Assembly (NCBI GenBank): GCA_949987705.1
Contig: OX465283.1
Coordinates: forward strand, 92,305,813-92,369,812
Reading direction: 5' to 3'
Source of the DNA: Thereva unica
Taxonomy: Eukaryota; Arthropoda; Insecta; Diptera; Therevidae
Length of the DNA: 64,000 bases
The position numbers and the translations under genes were made by a program. The notes beneath the pieces are model-generated. The model ran no database searches. It saw nothing but the letters and a program-made list of their open reading frames with translations, and had not been told where the DNA came from. Below, piece by piece: positions 1-10,369 of the stretch. How positions within the stretch are numbered: position 1 is the first letter of the stretch; each line of letters begins with the position of its first letter.

Positions 1-125
1 GCTGGCCGATATTGTTGCAGCGCCGACGATGGCAAGCAGAGAGTACGGGAAAGGGGGAAAGAGTTACTTGCCGTCCGCTAGTAGTTTTTCTCTAGTTGGT
101 GATTTTTTCTGGTGGTGATTTCCCT

Positions 126-1310
126 TATTAACTTCCCAGTTCCTAGAGAAATAATATAATCGGTCCGAAAATCGAAATCAAAATTTTCAACGTATTTTCA
201 ATTTTCAAGGTCCCAATAGCATTTTAAGCAAAAATTTGAGAAGAAGTATGTGTGTGTGTATGCGTACGTATGTAGTCATTTTTTCCTGCACGATATCGCG
301 CGAACCATAAAAGATATCGCTTAGTTGACGGGTTCGAAGAATATTAACGATGATATGAGGTGGAAAGAATTTCATAAAATTTGGTCGAACCGTTTTTCTT
401 TGTTTAAACAACGTTCGTGATTTTGAACCTGCACGATACCGCGCGAACCAAAAACTATATCGACTACTTTGAGGTGCCGAAAGAAGAATATTAACGAAAA
501 AATGCTTTCAAAAAAATTTCATTACATTCGGTCGGGCCTTTTTTTGTTTGCAGAAACTTCGAATAAGTGTCAGAAAGGCCTTAACCCTTAGCTGGCCCAC
601 CTCGATTTTGTAACATAACTGGCCTATGGGGTGTCCACGCACCCCACGCGAAAAAATCATTTCCATGGAAAATATGCAATATTGACCGTTAAAAAAATCA
701 AGGTGGGGTCTTTGACAACCCTTTTTTATGTACTAATAGTTGAGAATTTTTTTTATTACTACGACAGAAAAAAATTAAAGGTGCGAAAAAAACATGATAA
801 CACGACATTTTGCTTCAAAACATCAAAACTCCTATATTTTTGGATTGTGTGGACCCCCGCACCCGCGCAAAAGCAATGTAAATAGCTCCATCTAACACAC
901 AACCTTCAAGATAGTGTACTTCTGTGGTCCCGCATATATTATTTTCAAGATTTATATCATGAAAAGCGTTTTTTTTAGATCTGGGGTGTCCCTGCACCCC
1001 CAGGTCCAGCTAAGGGTTAAATTGATAAGTTTTGCTAATATCTAATAAACTCGATGAAATGACACCCGTTCTAAACGAAGTGATTTTTGCATTCTGCACA
1101 GCGAGAGCTTTCCAACAAAACATCACTTGTCAAAATCCTACAACCTTTAAAAATCGTTACTTTTTATAAACATCACGAATTGACCTTGGATCAGCACTTT
1201 TTTGACGAGGAATTGCTTTATACGTCCTGCAGTTTCAGGAAATTGCGGTTCATCCCAATAAAGCATGCCATCATTGATAAGTTTTGCCAATATTAATTAA
1301 AAAAAGCAAA
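126..1310 (+). repeat. Dispersed repeat family R, copy 1 (split by a piggyBac-like MITE)
   Basis: AT-rich non-coding repeat related to the segments at about 27.08-27.90 kb and 30.06-31.52 kb. Shared landmarks are a TAACTTCCC-like left end, a phrase around CCTGCACGATATCGCGCG that occurs twice here about 145 bp apart (near 284 and 428), then ATTCGGTC and CAGAAAG. The copy is interrupted at a TTAA in the CAGAAAG..CCTTAA landmark by the element at 585-1016 and resumes at 1021 with ATTGATAAGTTTTGC. The short ORFs inside are not conserved between copies and look spurious. Superfamily unknown. Confidence 0.7.
585..1016. mobile_element. piggyBac-like MITE with TTAA target duplication
   Basis: A 432-bp element between TTAA at 581-584 and TTAA at 1017-1020. 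Its ends are inverted: CCCTTAGCTGG on the left and CCAGCTAAGGG on the right. TTAA duplication plus CCC-starting termini is the hallmark of the piggyBac superfamily. Just inside each end is a GGGGTGTCC...CACCCC motif. There is no transposase; the internal 84-codon ORF has no recognisable domain. It sits in family R, whose other copies run uninterrupted through this site, so the insertion is well supported. Confidence 0.85.
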
Positions 1311-1311
1311 G

Positions 1312-1946
1312 CAAGAATATTTCAGCAAGCTTCTTGATGCCTCTCTACCCCCTCAAAAGCTATGGAGTAATGTTCGTAACTTAGGAATCGTTAATAGTGT
1401 TTCTGCTCCCTCCAAATTTGACGCGAATGTACTGAATACCTATTTTTCTTCTGTATTCATGTCCAAACGGGCTACTTTTGATATCAGCAAGGTATTTAAT
1501 GAAATACTACCTATTACTTTTTCTTTTAGGAATTTTGAAGGGGATGAAGTAATGAGAGCAATTTACTCCATCTCATCTAAAGCTGTTGGGCTTGATAACG
1601 TCGAAATTCGTTTTCGTTAACTTATTGCCCCTCGTGTGTTGCTGTTATCAGCCACGTTTTCAATTCGTGCATTACGCGCTCGTATTTTCCTCGTGATTGG
1701 AAAATATCCAAAATTATACCGATTCCTAAAGTGAAAGCGCCCTCTAAGTCGAAGACTTTAGACCGATTAGCATTTTATCGTGCTTTTCTAAAGTAGTTGC
1801 GAATGTTCTATCTACAGTATAATCTGGCTTTCGTCCAAACCACAGCTGTACAACTGCATTAGTAAAGGCATGTAATTGATGACATTCGCATAGCGCTTGA
1901 TACTAATAATATCACAATTTCGTCACCTTTGGAATTTTCCAAGGCT
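1312..1946 (+). pseudogene. Old degraded non-LTR retrotransposon, reverse transcriptase part
   Basis: Frame-broken translation shows the usual order of a LINE RT N-terminal half: a linker ending in LWSNVRNLGI, then VFMSKRATF, GLDNVE, the FPRDWKISKIIPIPK box, RPISILSCFSKV, then SGFRP..SCTTALVKA and DDIRIALD. At least three frame breaks and an early stop near 1618 make it non-functional. The sequence is clearly different from LINE-A downstream. The C-terminal half is missing; it joins LINE-A at the FSKAFD motif near 1930-1950. Confidence 0.65.
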
Positions 1947-3536
1947 TTTGACACATGGCCAAATAAATGGTTTAATGGGGAGTGTAAGAACGCAATAAGA
2001 GCTAAGGAAGCCGCCTATAGAGCGAACAAATGTTCTCCAAATGACTCACTTCGGCGTGAATATGTGACATCGAGAAACTCCTGTAATTCCATCATCAGGA
2101 AGGTCAAAACGTCATTTGACGACAAGATGCGAAGTAAGATCCTCAATACACGCGTAGGCAGCAAAAACTTCTGGTCCTTGGTAACTTCCATCAAGAAGAA
2201 TTTTACGTCTTCCGCAATCCCTCCATTTATCAATGGGAAGGAGGTGATAACAGAAAGCAAATCCAAGGCCGATTTATTGGCATCTCGGTTCGCCTCAAAT
2301 TCTTCTCTACCCGAATCTGATACGTCACCACCGGTCCTCGAGCGCAACGCCCATTCAATGGATGGAATCTTCTTCAGAACGCGCGAGGTGTATAAATGTC
2401 TCAAAGAACTCGACGCCAAATCCACTGGCCCAGAAAATATTCCCCCTATGGTACTTAACAAATGTGTCTCACCTTTAGCTAAACCTCTGCGCAAACTTTT
2501 CACCCTGTCATACTTCTCCGGAGTTTATCCCAACTCTTGGAAACTAGCTCATGTTCAGCCCATTCCCAAAAAAGGTGAAGCCAGCGCCCCTTTAAACTAC
2601 CGCCCAATAGCAATTACTTCTGTTCTCTCCAAAATCATGGAGATAATAATCAATCGAAGGTTGATGAAATATCTGGAATCCAACCAAATTTTACACGACA
2701 GGCAGTACGGCTTTAGACCGAAAAGATCTACTGGCGACCTTCTTGTGTGTCTAACTGAGGCTCTCAACCACAACATCCCCATCACTTCGGTGAATCTGGT
2801 TTGGTTGCTCTAGATATATCCAAGGCTTTCGACAGAGTATGGCATCCCGCTCTGCTGCTTAAACTCCAAGCTATTGGTATCGGCTCAGTTCTCTCCAGCC
2901 AGCCGTTCAATCATGGTAGTGTTGGATGGCGTCGAATCCAACCCTCATTCCATCTCGGCCGGCGTTCCCCAAGGCTCGATTCTCTCGCCTGCCCTCTTTC
3001 TTATATTCATTAATGACCTGATCTTCACACTTCACAGTTTTGTCGATGACGGTACTCTGCGTTACTCCCACACCTTCGATAATATAGGACAAGCACGTGC
3101 CAGACCTTGTCCCGTAGACCGTGAACTCATGTCCAATTCTATTAACGGGACATTGAACTTATTCTTGCTTGGGGCCGCAAGAATCGTGTCGAATTCAACG
3201 CAACCAAAACTATTGTCTCATCTCTACAAAAACCTGCACCACCCGTCCCTCTATCTCTGTGGACAAAAAGAATGTAATGGCTGACCCATCTCTAAACATC
3301 CTAGGCGTAACCTTATCTTCAGATCTGCGATGGGATAATCACATATTCCAAATCGCCAAACAAGCTTCCCAATGCCTGGGTTTCCTCAAGAGATGCAAAT
3401 TCCTTCTTCAGCCAACTGCTCTGGCTACAATCTACAAGTCCTTCATTCGGCCCGCCTTGAATACAACTCGTATATCTGGGCGGGTGCCCCAAAAACCATC
3501 TTGGCTTGGCTGGACAAGGTGAATAACCGCGCCAAC
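1947..3536 (+). pseudogene. LINE-A copy 1: 5'-truncated reverse transcriptase pseudogene
   Basis: Non-LTR retrotransposon ORF2 relic (jockey/CR1-like group; clade not certain). In order: a linker with SIIRKVK and GSKNFWSLVTSIKKNFT, the finger motifs WKLAHVQPIPKKG and NYRPIAITSVLSKIME, RQYGFRPKRSTGDLL, a frameshift near 2780-2803, ALDISKAFDRVWHPALL, GVPQGSILSPALFLIFINDL, a YxDD-equivalent read as FVDD near 3038-3050, then NILGVTLSSDLRW and the thumb region. Several internal deletions and frameshifts. It breaks off within WLDKV near 3536, before the C-terminal domain seen in copy 2. The longest open stretch, 1929-2813, starts with codons from the older LINE. Confidence 0.85.
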
Positions 3537-3574
3537 AAACTTATCGACGAGTATTTTACAATTAGAGAAATTAC

Positions 3575-3930
3575 AGCGGTTGGGCCACAAGAAATTATTA
3601 TGGGGCCTATACTATACTACCTCGGCATTAGTAATCCGGTCTACCCCAAATTGAAAATACCTACTCTTGTAGCTACATTTACAGGCGATACTGCGATAAT
3701 GGCAGTAGGACCAATTATTGATGAGGCTACTAGAAAAGCAGAAATGACATGTGATACATTATACCTGTAGACAAAAAATGGAAAATTAAGCCAAATGAGT
3801 TAAAATCGGTGCAAGTTAACTTAACTATTAAAAAATTAGAAAATTCATCAGCTGTAAACTAAAAAGTGAATCATGGCCAATTATTTGGGAGTTTAGGTGG
3901 AAGGAGGAGGAAAAATATAGATATGTAGAT
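3575..3930 (+). pseudogene. Jockey-like reverse transcriptase fragment
   Basis: The stretch reads as a damaged core of a second, unrelated RT: GPILYYLGISN (the GPxLY box), then a LATFADDTA-like LVATFTGDTAIMAVG, an EATRK helix, and after a frameshift WKIKPNELKSVQVNLT, matching the jockey-type WxIKxNxxKSxxVxFT motif, followed by NYLGV and a stop. The catalytic ADDT has become TGDT, so it is dead. It abuts LINE-A copy 1 and the Harbinger left end. Confidence 0.6.
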
Positions 3931-4120
3931 ATTGATCTTAGGTAAAAAAACTGCTGCACTTCTACTGAAGAGCTCTAAACGTTCGCAGATCAATCTTAAG
4001 CCCGCTACACACTATCGTCGTTTTACTCCGCGTTCGTCGAACAGCGTTGTCCGAACGACGAACGACGTACGCATCTATTCTATACACATTACTCGTCGTT
4101 AAGTTCGCGTATGTAGTATA

Positions 4121-5960
4121 ATGGACGAAAATACTTTGTTAGCAGTAGCGGCGGTTCTTGCTGGAAAAAATAAGAGGAAGGAAAAAAACGTGTATGGTGC
4201 AAACCCTGGTTATTAAAAAGAAATGAATTTTCGCATGTGAATCTTTTAAATGAACTGTCGTTAGAGCCTGATGATTGGAGGAATTATTTAAGAATGAATG
4301 AAGACTGCTATAAGGAACTTTTAAAGGTGGTTACGCCATTTATTCAAAAGCAATATACTAAATTGAGGAAATCTATTTCTCCACACGAACGACTCGCAGC
4401 CACTCTGCGCTTTCTTGCAACAGGAAGAAGCTACAGTGACCTAAAGTTTTCTGTTGTTATTTCTCCGCAAGCGTTAAGTTACATTATTCCAGAAACATGT
4501 GCTGCTATAATGAAAGCACTAGGTGATTACATAAAGGTAAGTGAAACAAATTTCATATAAAAAATGAAAAGCAGTTATTTTATTCAGTAATATAATAATA
4601 TTTATTCGGTACAAGGGAAGCTATTAAGAAAATTTTGAACATTCGTGTTCGCATTAACAGGTTCTGTACCATTATTAATAATGATAGAGGAGTTTGTGGT
4701 TATATTTCCTAACTCAGCTTCATACAAAATATCCATAATTAGTCTTTCAGTAACGGTTTTTATCATACCGGGAAGTTTTTTCAACTTCATTGCGATATTT
4801 TTGCCTATAATTTCAAACTCATCATCAGATTTTTCTGCGTTAAGCCATAAGAGGCTTGCAACAAAACAGTATCATGTAATGTCTGTTGTGTTGCCCGTTT
4901 TGAAACTCGACGTGAACTTCCAACTGAAGTAGATGAAGCTGGCGTAGATGCTATAGATGATTCAAGGAGCAATACTTCATCTACTTCGGGGGTGGATAAT
5001 AATTCGGGTGAAGCAGAATTACTGTCCGCATTTCCTAAAAGTTCCGTCAAACTTAAATTGTCGTCCTCAAAAGACTCCCCTTCCTCTAAACAGACCTGAA
5101 AATACAAATAGTTTTATAAAGAGAATGTAATATTTTTACTATAATTTTTTTTTATTTTCCTAGAACAGAGCATGAATGGAGTAACATCGCAAACGGTTTT
5201 ATAATAGGTGGAACTTTCCTAATTCCTTAGGAGCAGTAGATGGTAAACATGCGCGTATTACCCCACCCAAAGGAAGTGGCTCCTATTACTATAATTACAA
5301 AGGCTCTCACAGTCTTGTATTACTGGCATTTGCAATGCTAATTATGAATTTATTTATTGTGATTTTGGAACAAATGGACGAATATCTGACGGAGGTGTTA
5401 TTGAAAACAGCATATTTTATGAGAAACTAAAAGAACATTCTTTGAACATACCACCTGTAAGAGCTCTTGCAAACAGTAATGTACCACTTCCATTTGTATT
5501 TGTTAGAGACGACGCTTTCACTCTTAGAAATGATTTTTTAAAACCATTTCCACAGCAAGGAATGACACGAGAAAGCCGAATTTTCAATTATCGGTTATCT
5601 CGAGCTTGCCGTGTCATAGAAAATACATTTGAAATTCTAGCAAACCGTTTTAGAATTTTCCATTCCGCTATAAATTTAGAATTGAAAAATATTGAAAAAG
5701 TTGTATTAGCATGTTGTTATCTCCACAATTATTTACAGAAAAAATCTTCTGAACATTATACTAGTACACCATCATGTCATGATTTGGAAAATTTTGAAAC
5801 TGAAGAAATTACTCTTGGTTTAAGACCAGAAGGCATAATGCCTCATTTGCAAAATGGACCTAATAGGCATTCTAGCAATGAGGCAAAAAAAGTTCAAGAT
5901 TCTTATTTGAAACATTTTAATAATGAGGGAGCTGTTCCCTGGCAGAACAAATTTATATAA
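4121..5960 (+). pseudogene. Harbinger transposase (DDE_Tnp_4-type nuclease), frame-broken
   Basis: Family role: nuclease-transposase that cuts the element ends. The ATG at 4121 begins MDENTLLAVAAVLAGK; after a one-base frameshift in an A-run near 4184 the frame continues as RVWCKPWLLKR, then DWRNYLRMNEDCYKELL and SPHERLAATLRFLATG. Exon 1 ends at 4536 (donor GTAAGT). A second exon begins after a CTAG acceptor near 5163 and reads EHEWSNIANGF, GAVDGKHARI (first catalytic D), NYKGSHSLVLL, FGTNGRISDGG (second D), FVRDDAF and VIENTFEILANRFRIF (E), then the C-terminal HNYL. Two more frameshifts (near 5195-5205 and 5330) break exon 2. The D-D-E residues are all present, so decay looks recent. Confidence 0.85.
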
Positions 5961-6546
5961 TTTTATATGTAATGCATTTTACTTTTTTTAACAATAAGGG
6001 AGAATTTAGGAAAGCAATTAAGCTAGGAAAAAAGAATTTAAATAAATAAGTTTGAAATATAAACGTTGTTTTAATCTGTATTACATTATTTTTTGTTTTC
6101 CATAGTATTAATACATCGTGTAATAATAATCACCTTTTAACAAAAGTCCTATATTATAGAAAGCTAAATATGTAACTGTAATTGTTTCAAATATTTACCT
6201 CTAGCTCGGTATTTTCCATTAAAGTGTTGGTGCTTTTCCTAGGTATTTCTTGATCCTTTAAAAACATCAATTCATTAAAATACCAAAGTTTTGGTTTGTA
6301 CACGCTGTCGGCTGCTGCTCCAGATTTCTTTGATTTTTCTACTGAATCTATCTTTTTCACCACTGTGTCTTTACTTGCATCAGCAGTTATCTCCTGCATT
6401 TTTTTAACTAAAACTTCATATGCCTTATTTCTTTCATGGCGGTTACTGTAATCATTACTTTTTATTTTCCACAAACACGGTTGGCTTTTATAAAGTTGAA
6501 TAAACTCGAGAAGAAATTCTCTTGAGCAATATCTCAGGTCCGCCAC
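4605..6546 (-). pseudogene. MADF-domain protein of the Harbinger element
   Basis: Two exons on the minus strand. Exon 1 (6546 down to about 6199) encodes FLLEFIQLYKSQPCLW, the MADF signature of an N-terminal hydrophobic helix followed by P-LW, then YSNRHERNKAYEVL and a Lys/Ser-rich linker with VYKPKLWYFNELMFL. It ends at a GTAAAT donor. Exon 2 starts at about 5095 after a TTTTCAG acceptor and gives an acidic Ser-rich linker, then DDEFEIIGKNIAMKLKKLP and IMDILYEAELG, a BESS-like C-terminal helix. One frame change near 4840 separates the linker from the helix. Family role: DNA-binding partner of Harbinger transposase. Inactive as read because of the frameshift. Confidence 0.75.
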
Positions 6547-6904
6547 AATTTAAAATGTCAGTGCACAACTACTTCACTGTTTTATGACGAACGACGACGT
6601 CCAGTTTTCATACACACTATCGTCGTACAGCGTACAGGGAATGGAGAAAAATCAAAACGGATTTGATTTTTCGCTGTGGCGAAAAACGCGGCGGCGTTGC
6701 CATCCACACTAGAATTTTTTTTCGTCGTTCTTCGTACGGACAAAGCCGTTCGAAGTACGCGGAGTAAAACGACGATAGTGTGTGGTGCTTCTAAAAACAA
6801 ACAAGAAATTAGCAATAAGTCGCTTAAAAAAATCTATTTATTGTTTAATTTTAAGATTTATTACTATGTCTGATAATAAAGCTTATATATAATAAAGTAT
6901 ATTT

Positions 6905-7264
6905 TCAACATTCGTAAATTAGAAGTTTTATTATAATAATTACGCTACAAAACAAAAAAAAAGCGCCATATCGAACGGGACCTAAAGCGGGTGGCGGATA
7001 TATCGATTCTGCTTGTTCTGGTAGTGAGTTGGTTCGAAGCTTAAATGTCATTGGGCTGGCATACACGGATCGTAATATCAACACCAAAACCCGGTTTTTA
7101 TAATACTCTCGGCGTACATGGGTATTTATTTTACCGAGAGTAACTTTATTATCCCTACACGGAATATCTATGTGTGCACAGCCCGAACGCGAATAACAAA
7201 AAGATATGTCAATATCAGAGCCAAAGAAGAAGAAGATAACAAGAAACATTTGTGCGAAATTCAT
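6905..7264 (-). CDS. Putative small secreted protein, 119 codons, unrecognised
   Basis: A single open frame from ATG at 7264 to a stop at 6905. It begins with MNFAQMFLVIFFFFG, which resembles a signal peptide, followed by a cysteine cluster (FCYSRSGCAHIDIPC), a dibasic KINTHVRREYY region, a proline-rich SIYPPPALGP, and a hydrophobic C-terminus. Base composition over 6960-7230 is less AT-rich than its flanks. I recognise no family. The poly-F run, the hydrophobic tail and the nearby Harbinger end make a chance ORF quite possible. No splice sites or conserved start context decide the matter. Confidence 0.25.
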   Translation of the reverse strand: MNFAQMFLVIFFFFGSDIDISFCYSRSGCAHIDIPCRDNKVTLGKINTHVRREYYKNRVLVLILRSVYASPMTFKLRTNSLPEQAESIYPPPALGPVRYGAFFLFCSVIIIIKLLIYEC

Positions 7265-8780
7265 TTTTTATTGATAGCAAAAAACAGTTAAAGTAGTTTA
7301 TTGAAATAGTTAAATAGAATGCAGAACGTGGCCTGCCGAGTGCAGCAGACTTTTCTGTTGCAGCAGGATTTGTTTGCTCAACAATTTTTTCTTTTTCGTC
7401 ATATAGTGGAACAAAAACCTATAAAAGTGTTACATTTATGATCTTCAATTTATAAAATTTCTGCTATTATGAAAAATATTATCTATATATTTTTTTTGTT
7501 TTGGGGTAAGGATGGTATATTATATAAGATGCGTATAATTTTTTTTTTTTTTTTTTGAAAAATACATAAATACATTCATCATTGGTCTCAAAAAATCTTC
7601 TTTCTATACGATGACAATGCATTTTCTCTAAAATGACTTTCTCGATATTGTAATATATACATATCTGCAGCGGGTGCATTCAAATTATTTTTTTAATTTT
7701 TCAAATATTTCTTTTCTAGTTAACCCGTTTCTATTTGGCTCATCGAAATCTAAAATACAATGTTAAGAGAGAGTGAAATGTGATAGAAAAAGAGAAAGAA
7801 GGGCAGAAAGAGATAAACAGGAAGAGGGAAGTGTGAAGAGAGGAAAAGAAAAAAAGATAGAGGGAGATGTTTGTTTTTAAGGGCTTTTATGCAGTCTAGT
7901 ATACCACAGCGACGCATACATTTCTACGAAAAATTCAATTAAAACTATTCGTGCAAAAATGTGCAGCTGAATTTTGGATATTTCATTGGTAATACATTAA
8001 TCTACAACCTGTAATAGATTTGAAGGCGGAACAATGTGGAACATTTTACTTTTTTACTTCGAAAGCCCTTTTTTTTTAATTTTTTAGTTTGAAAATCACA
8101 TGAACTAATGATTTCACAAAAATTTTCCCTTAAGACAACATAATTCAATAAATCGTTATAATATTTTACTTACTTGTAGCAGTTGATTCCATTTTATTTC
8201 AGTGAAATATATTGTATACTAAAAGATTGCGGTGTATTTAATCACGCGCTTGCCTTTCTCAGTTTTAAATGTACAACTGACTGTTCCCACGAACGGTATC
8301 TTTCAACAGTCATCTACGCGGCTGTAGTAGAGTTGCGGTCCTATTATTTGTGAATTTAAATCCACTAGGGACTGCTTTAGTCAATTCTAAGAACAGAAAT
8401 CCCCATCAGATACTTTCATTTTTTGGACTTTTGTCCGGGTTTTTTCGATTTGGCCCCACTGTGAAAATTTCAGAGAAATCGATTCCAGCGTAGTTCAGAA
8501 TTGGCCCGAGTACTTTGTTTAACTGACTCAGTAGTTGGTTTCACATACCTACAATACAATTAGCGGCGAGATTAATCCCCATACGGTCAAACACATGTGG
8601 GAATCCCTTGCCGTAGGCGTAGGGTTACTTGACATTTACTGTGTTCCCATGAACCGGGGTAGAGCATTCGTTGAGTCTACAAAAATGTTTTTCCCGCATG
8701 TTAACTCGATGCTTGTTTCCATGACGGCTCTGGATTAACAGAAAAATAATTTTACATCATGTCACCGTTGCTTCATGTTT
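7265..8780. other. Non-coding AT-rich stretch with a polypurine tract
   Basis: No ORF with a recognisable motif. It holds a T-run at about 7540-7556 and a purine-dominated strand at about 7760-7870 (GA-rich, few pyrimidines). The rest is unstructured AT-rich sequence. The 67-codon frame at 8535-8738 has no family signature. Confidence 0.6.
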
Positions 8781-8797
8781 TGATATAACCAAGCTTA

Positions 8798-9468
8798 AGC
8801 CGCGTCTCCACCAACTGAACATGTTCGCCGAACAGTGTTCGCGGACATAAAAACGGACAAACATTCCACATTTGGTTCATCAAACATGTTCGACGAGCAT
8901 TTTCAATAGCTCACAGACAAATCAATGTTCGCTACTGACATCCGAACTTTTGGTTAGTTGGTGATCTTGTGTAGTGAGTGATGAGTGCATCTACGCAGCG
9001 GCATCGTAGTTTAACGGGCATAGCAGCTGCTTATTTGCTCCTGTCCGCTCGTCGACCTACTCGTTGGTGGCAGAGACAACTGTTTAGAGGTAGCAATGAG
9101 TGCAGTGACCTGACTGGATCAAAGCAATAGTGTTTTCTACTGTCCACCGTTTTTTATTACACTCACTCTCTGCTGAATCACTCATTCCGTCCATTTAACA
9201 ATACCGAAACTGATCAATTAAAAAATACTAATCAAAAATACTATGACCAAAAAAAACCACTAGCAAAACCAAACTTCACTAGAAACTGTTCGGTCTGGCA
9301 GCGAACTTTTACAGCCAACAACAGGTTCCCGCCACTACCCCCACCGCAACGCTCAGAATGTTCGAGAAGGCGTCTCCACCAAACCAACACCGAACAATGT
9401 TCGGCGGACATCACAAATGTTTGTCGAACACTGTTCGGCGAACATGTTCGGTTGGTGGAGACGCGGCT
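8798..9468 (+). mobile_element. PIF/Harbinger MITE with TTA duplication
   Basis: A 671-bp element with termini AGCCGCGTCTCCACCAAC and the inverted copy at the right end, flanked by TTA at 8795-8797 and 9469-9471. Subterminal ATGTTCG/CGAACAT repeats occur on both sides. The 3-bp TTA duplication and the internal transposase relic place it in PIF/Harbinger. It lies inside a LINE-A 3' end, so it is younger than that copy. Confidence 0.9.
8981..9130 (+). pseudogene. Harbinger transposase N-terminal remnant
   Basis: ATG to stop, 49 residues. The segment SLTGIAAAYLLLSARRPTRW followed by WQRQLFR matches the N-terminal pattern of many Harbinger transposases, which have an AAAYLLL helix followed by an Arg-rich run and WW-x-R. 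The rest of the transposase has been deleted, which explains how the host element became a MITE. Too short to function. Confidence 0.6.
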
Positions 9469-9884
9469 TTAGGAGTCACCCTTTGTACTACTAGTCTGTC
9501 ATGTCGTTAAGGTCAAGGTATGATACAATGTCTTGTAACAAGCTTGGTTTGAAGAATAGATAAGAATAGGAAGAGCTATGGGATCTGGGGGATGAACTTT
9601 ACGTTCGAACTCTATGTGCGGTAAACGCACTTAAACAAACACATATGCAAACCCGGCTTAATCCTACGTGTTTTGTGGAGTTTTCTTGAATTTAACGAAA
9701 CTTTACTCACCCCCGTTTACACGGGCGCTTACTCTGAGTTAACCGAGGGTAAACTCTGCATGAAAACTCAATAGCTCATCAGTTTCGGATACACTTGCAT
9801 AAATATACTTAGACAGTTTTGTGTTAGAGCTGTATTGATTAGTAGGCAGATATCTTAACGATTTTTTTTATGTGGAAGAGTCTT

Positions 9885-9985
9885 AGCTTAGGTATCACCC
9901 TTCATACTACCAGTCCGCCATGTCGTTTACTTCATGGTACAAAGTCTGGTGGTAACTCGAAGATAGAAAAGGGATATGATAGGTT
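9885..9985 (-). mobile_element. LINE-A 3'-end fragment
   Basis: A short reverse-complement copy of the LINE-A tail: AGCTTAGGTATCACCCTTCA, then ACTACCAGTCCGCCATGTCG and GAAGATAGAAAAGG, aligning with the tails at 9472 and 13420. No coding part remains. Confidence 0.7.
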
Positions 9986-10129
9986 AAAGTTAAGCTGAGC
10001 CACAACATTCGGAGTTAGCAGGAGACTGCCTCGTCGGAGTGTTATGCCTCCTGAAACAAGCACTGTCTGATCCCCAACAAAAATTGTACCGACCTTCCTC
10101 CTATCTCAGTAGATAAAAAGAATCTAACG

Positions 10130-10369
10130 CAGCGCCGTAACTAGGCATGTGCAGGGGGTGCGGCGCACCAGGCTGTAAAAATATCTACCTAATACAGAAT
10201 ATAGTGTAATAGTATGTGCACACATATGAGAAATAAAGAAATTGTTTAAACCAAAGTATAATGCTATTTCTCACGACCTTTGAACCCTTTTTTTAATGGA
10301 CTTCGAAAAAGCTTCGAAATCATCCTTTTTTTAGAAATTCATTTTCAAGGGCCCCTCGCTACGGCGCTG
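10130..10369. mobile_element. hAT-like MITE with perfect 8-bp target duplication
   Basis: 240 bp. Inverted ends CAGCGCCGTA (left) and TACGGCGCTG (right), flanked on both sides by ATCTAACG (10122-10129 and 10370-10377). An 8-bp duplication with CAG...CTG termini is characteristic of hAT elements. No coding capacity. Removing the element and one duplication restores LINE-A sequence, as shown by comparison with copy 1 near 3270-3280. Confidence 0.95.

Larger units (their letters stand above)
3999..6791. mobile_element. PIF/Harbinger DNA transposon with two genes
   Basis: About 2.8 kb bounded by imperfect inverted repeats of roughly 60 bp: left ACACACTATCGTCG at 4007-4020 followed by TTTTACTCCGCG, and the reverse complement at 6762-6785. 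It carries a Harbinger nuclease-type transposase on the + strand and a MADF-domain accessory gene on the - strand, arranged tail to tail. That pair is the signature of autonomous PIF/Harbinger elements. No exact 3-bp TTA/TAA duplication is visible (left flank TTA, right flank CTA), so the outermost base pairs have probably mutated. Confidence 0.85.
8783..9620 (-). mobile_element. LINE-A 3'-end fragment, split by a Harbinger MITE
   Basis: Reverse-complement LINE-A 3' terminus. The left piece ACCAAGCTTA (8789-8798) and the right piece from 9472 (GTCACCCTTTGTACTACTAG, then GTCATGTCG) together rebuild the LINE-A tail seen at 13.41 kb and 11.1 kb. Homology fades into the C-terminal coding region near 9620. 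The 8798-9468 element interrupts it at a TTA. Confidence 0.8.

Noticed and set aside
2015..2503. 162-codon minus-strand ORF
   Set aside because: Antisense shadow of the LINE-A reverse transcriptase; the equivalent antisense frame in copy 4 is also a shadow.
3996..6790. TTA target duplication for the Harbinger element
   Set aside because: Left flank TTA and right flank CTA do not match exactly, so I do not claim it.
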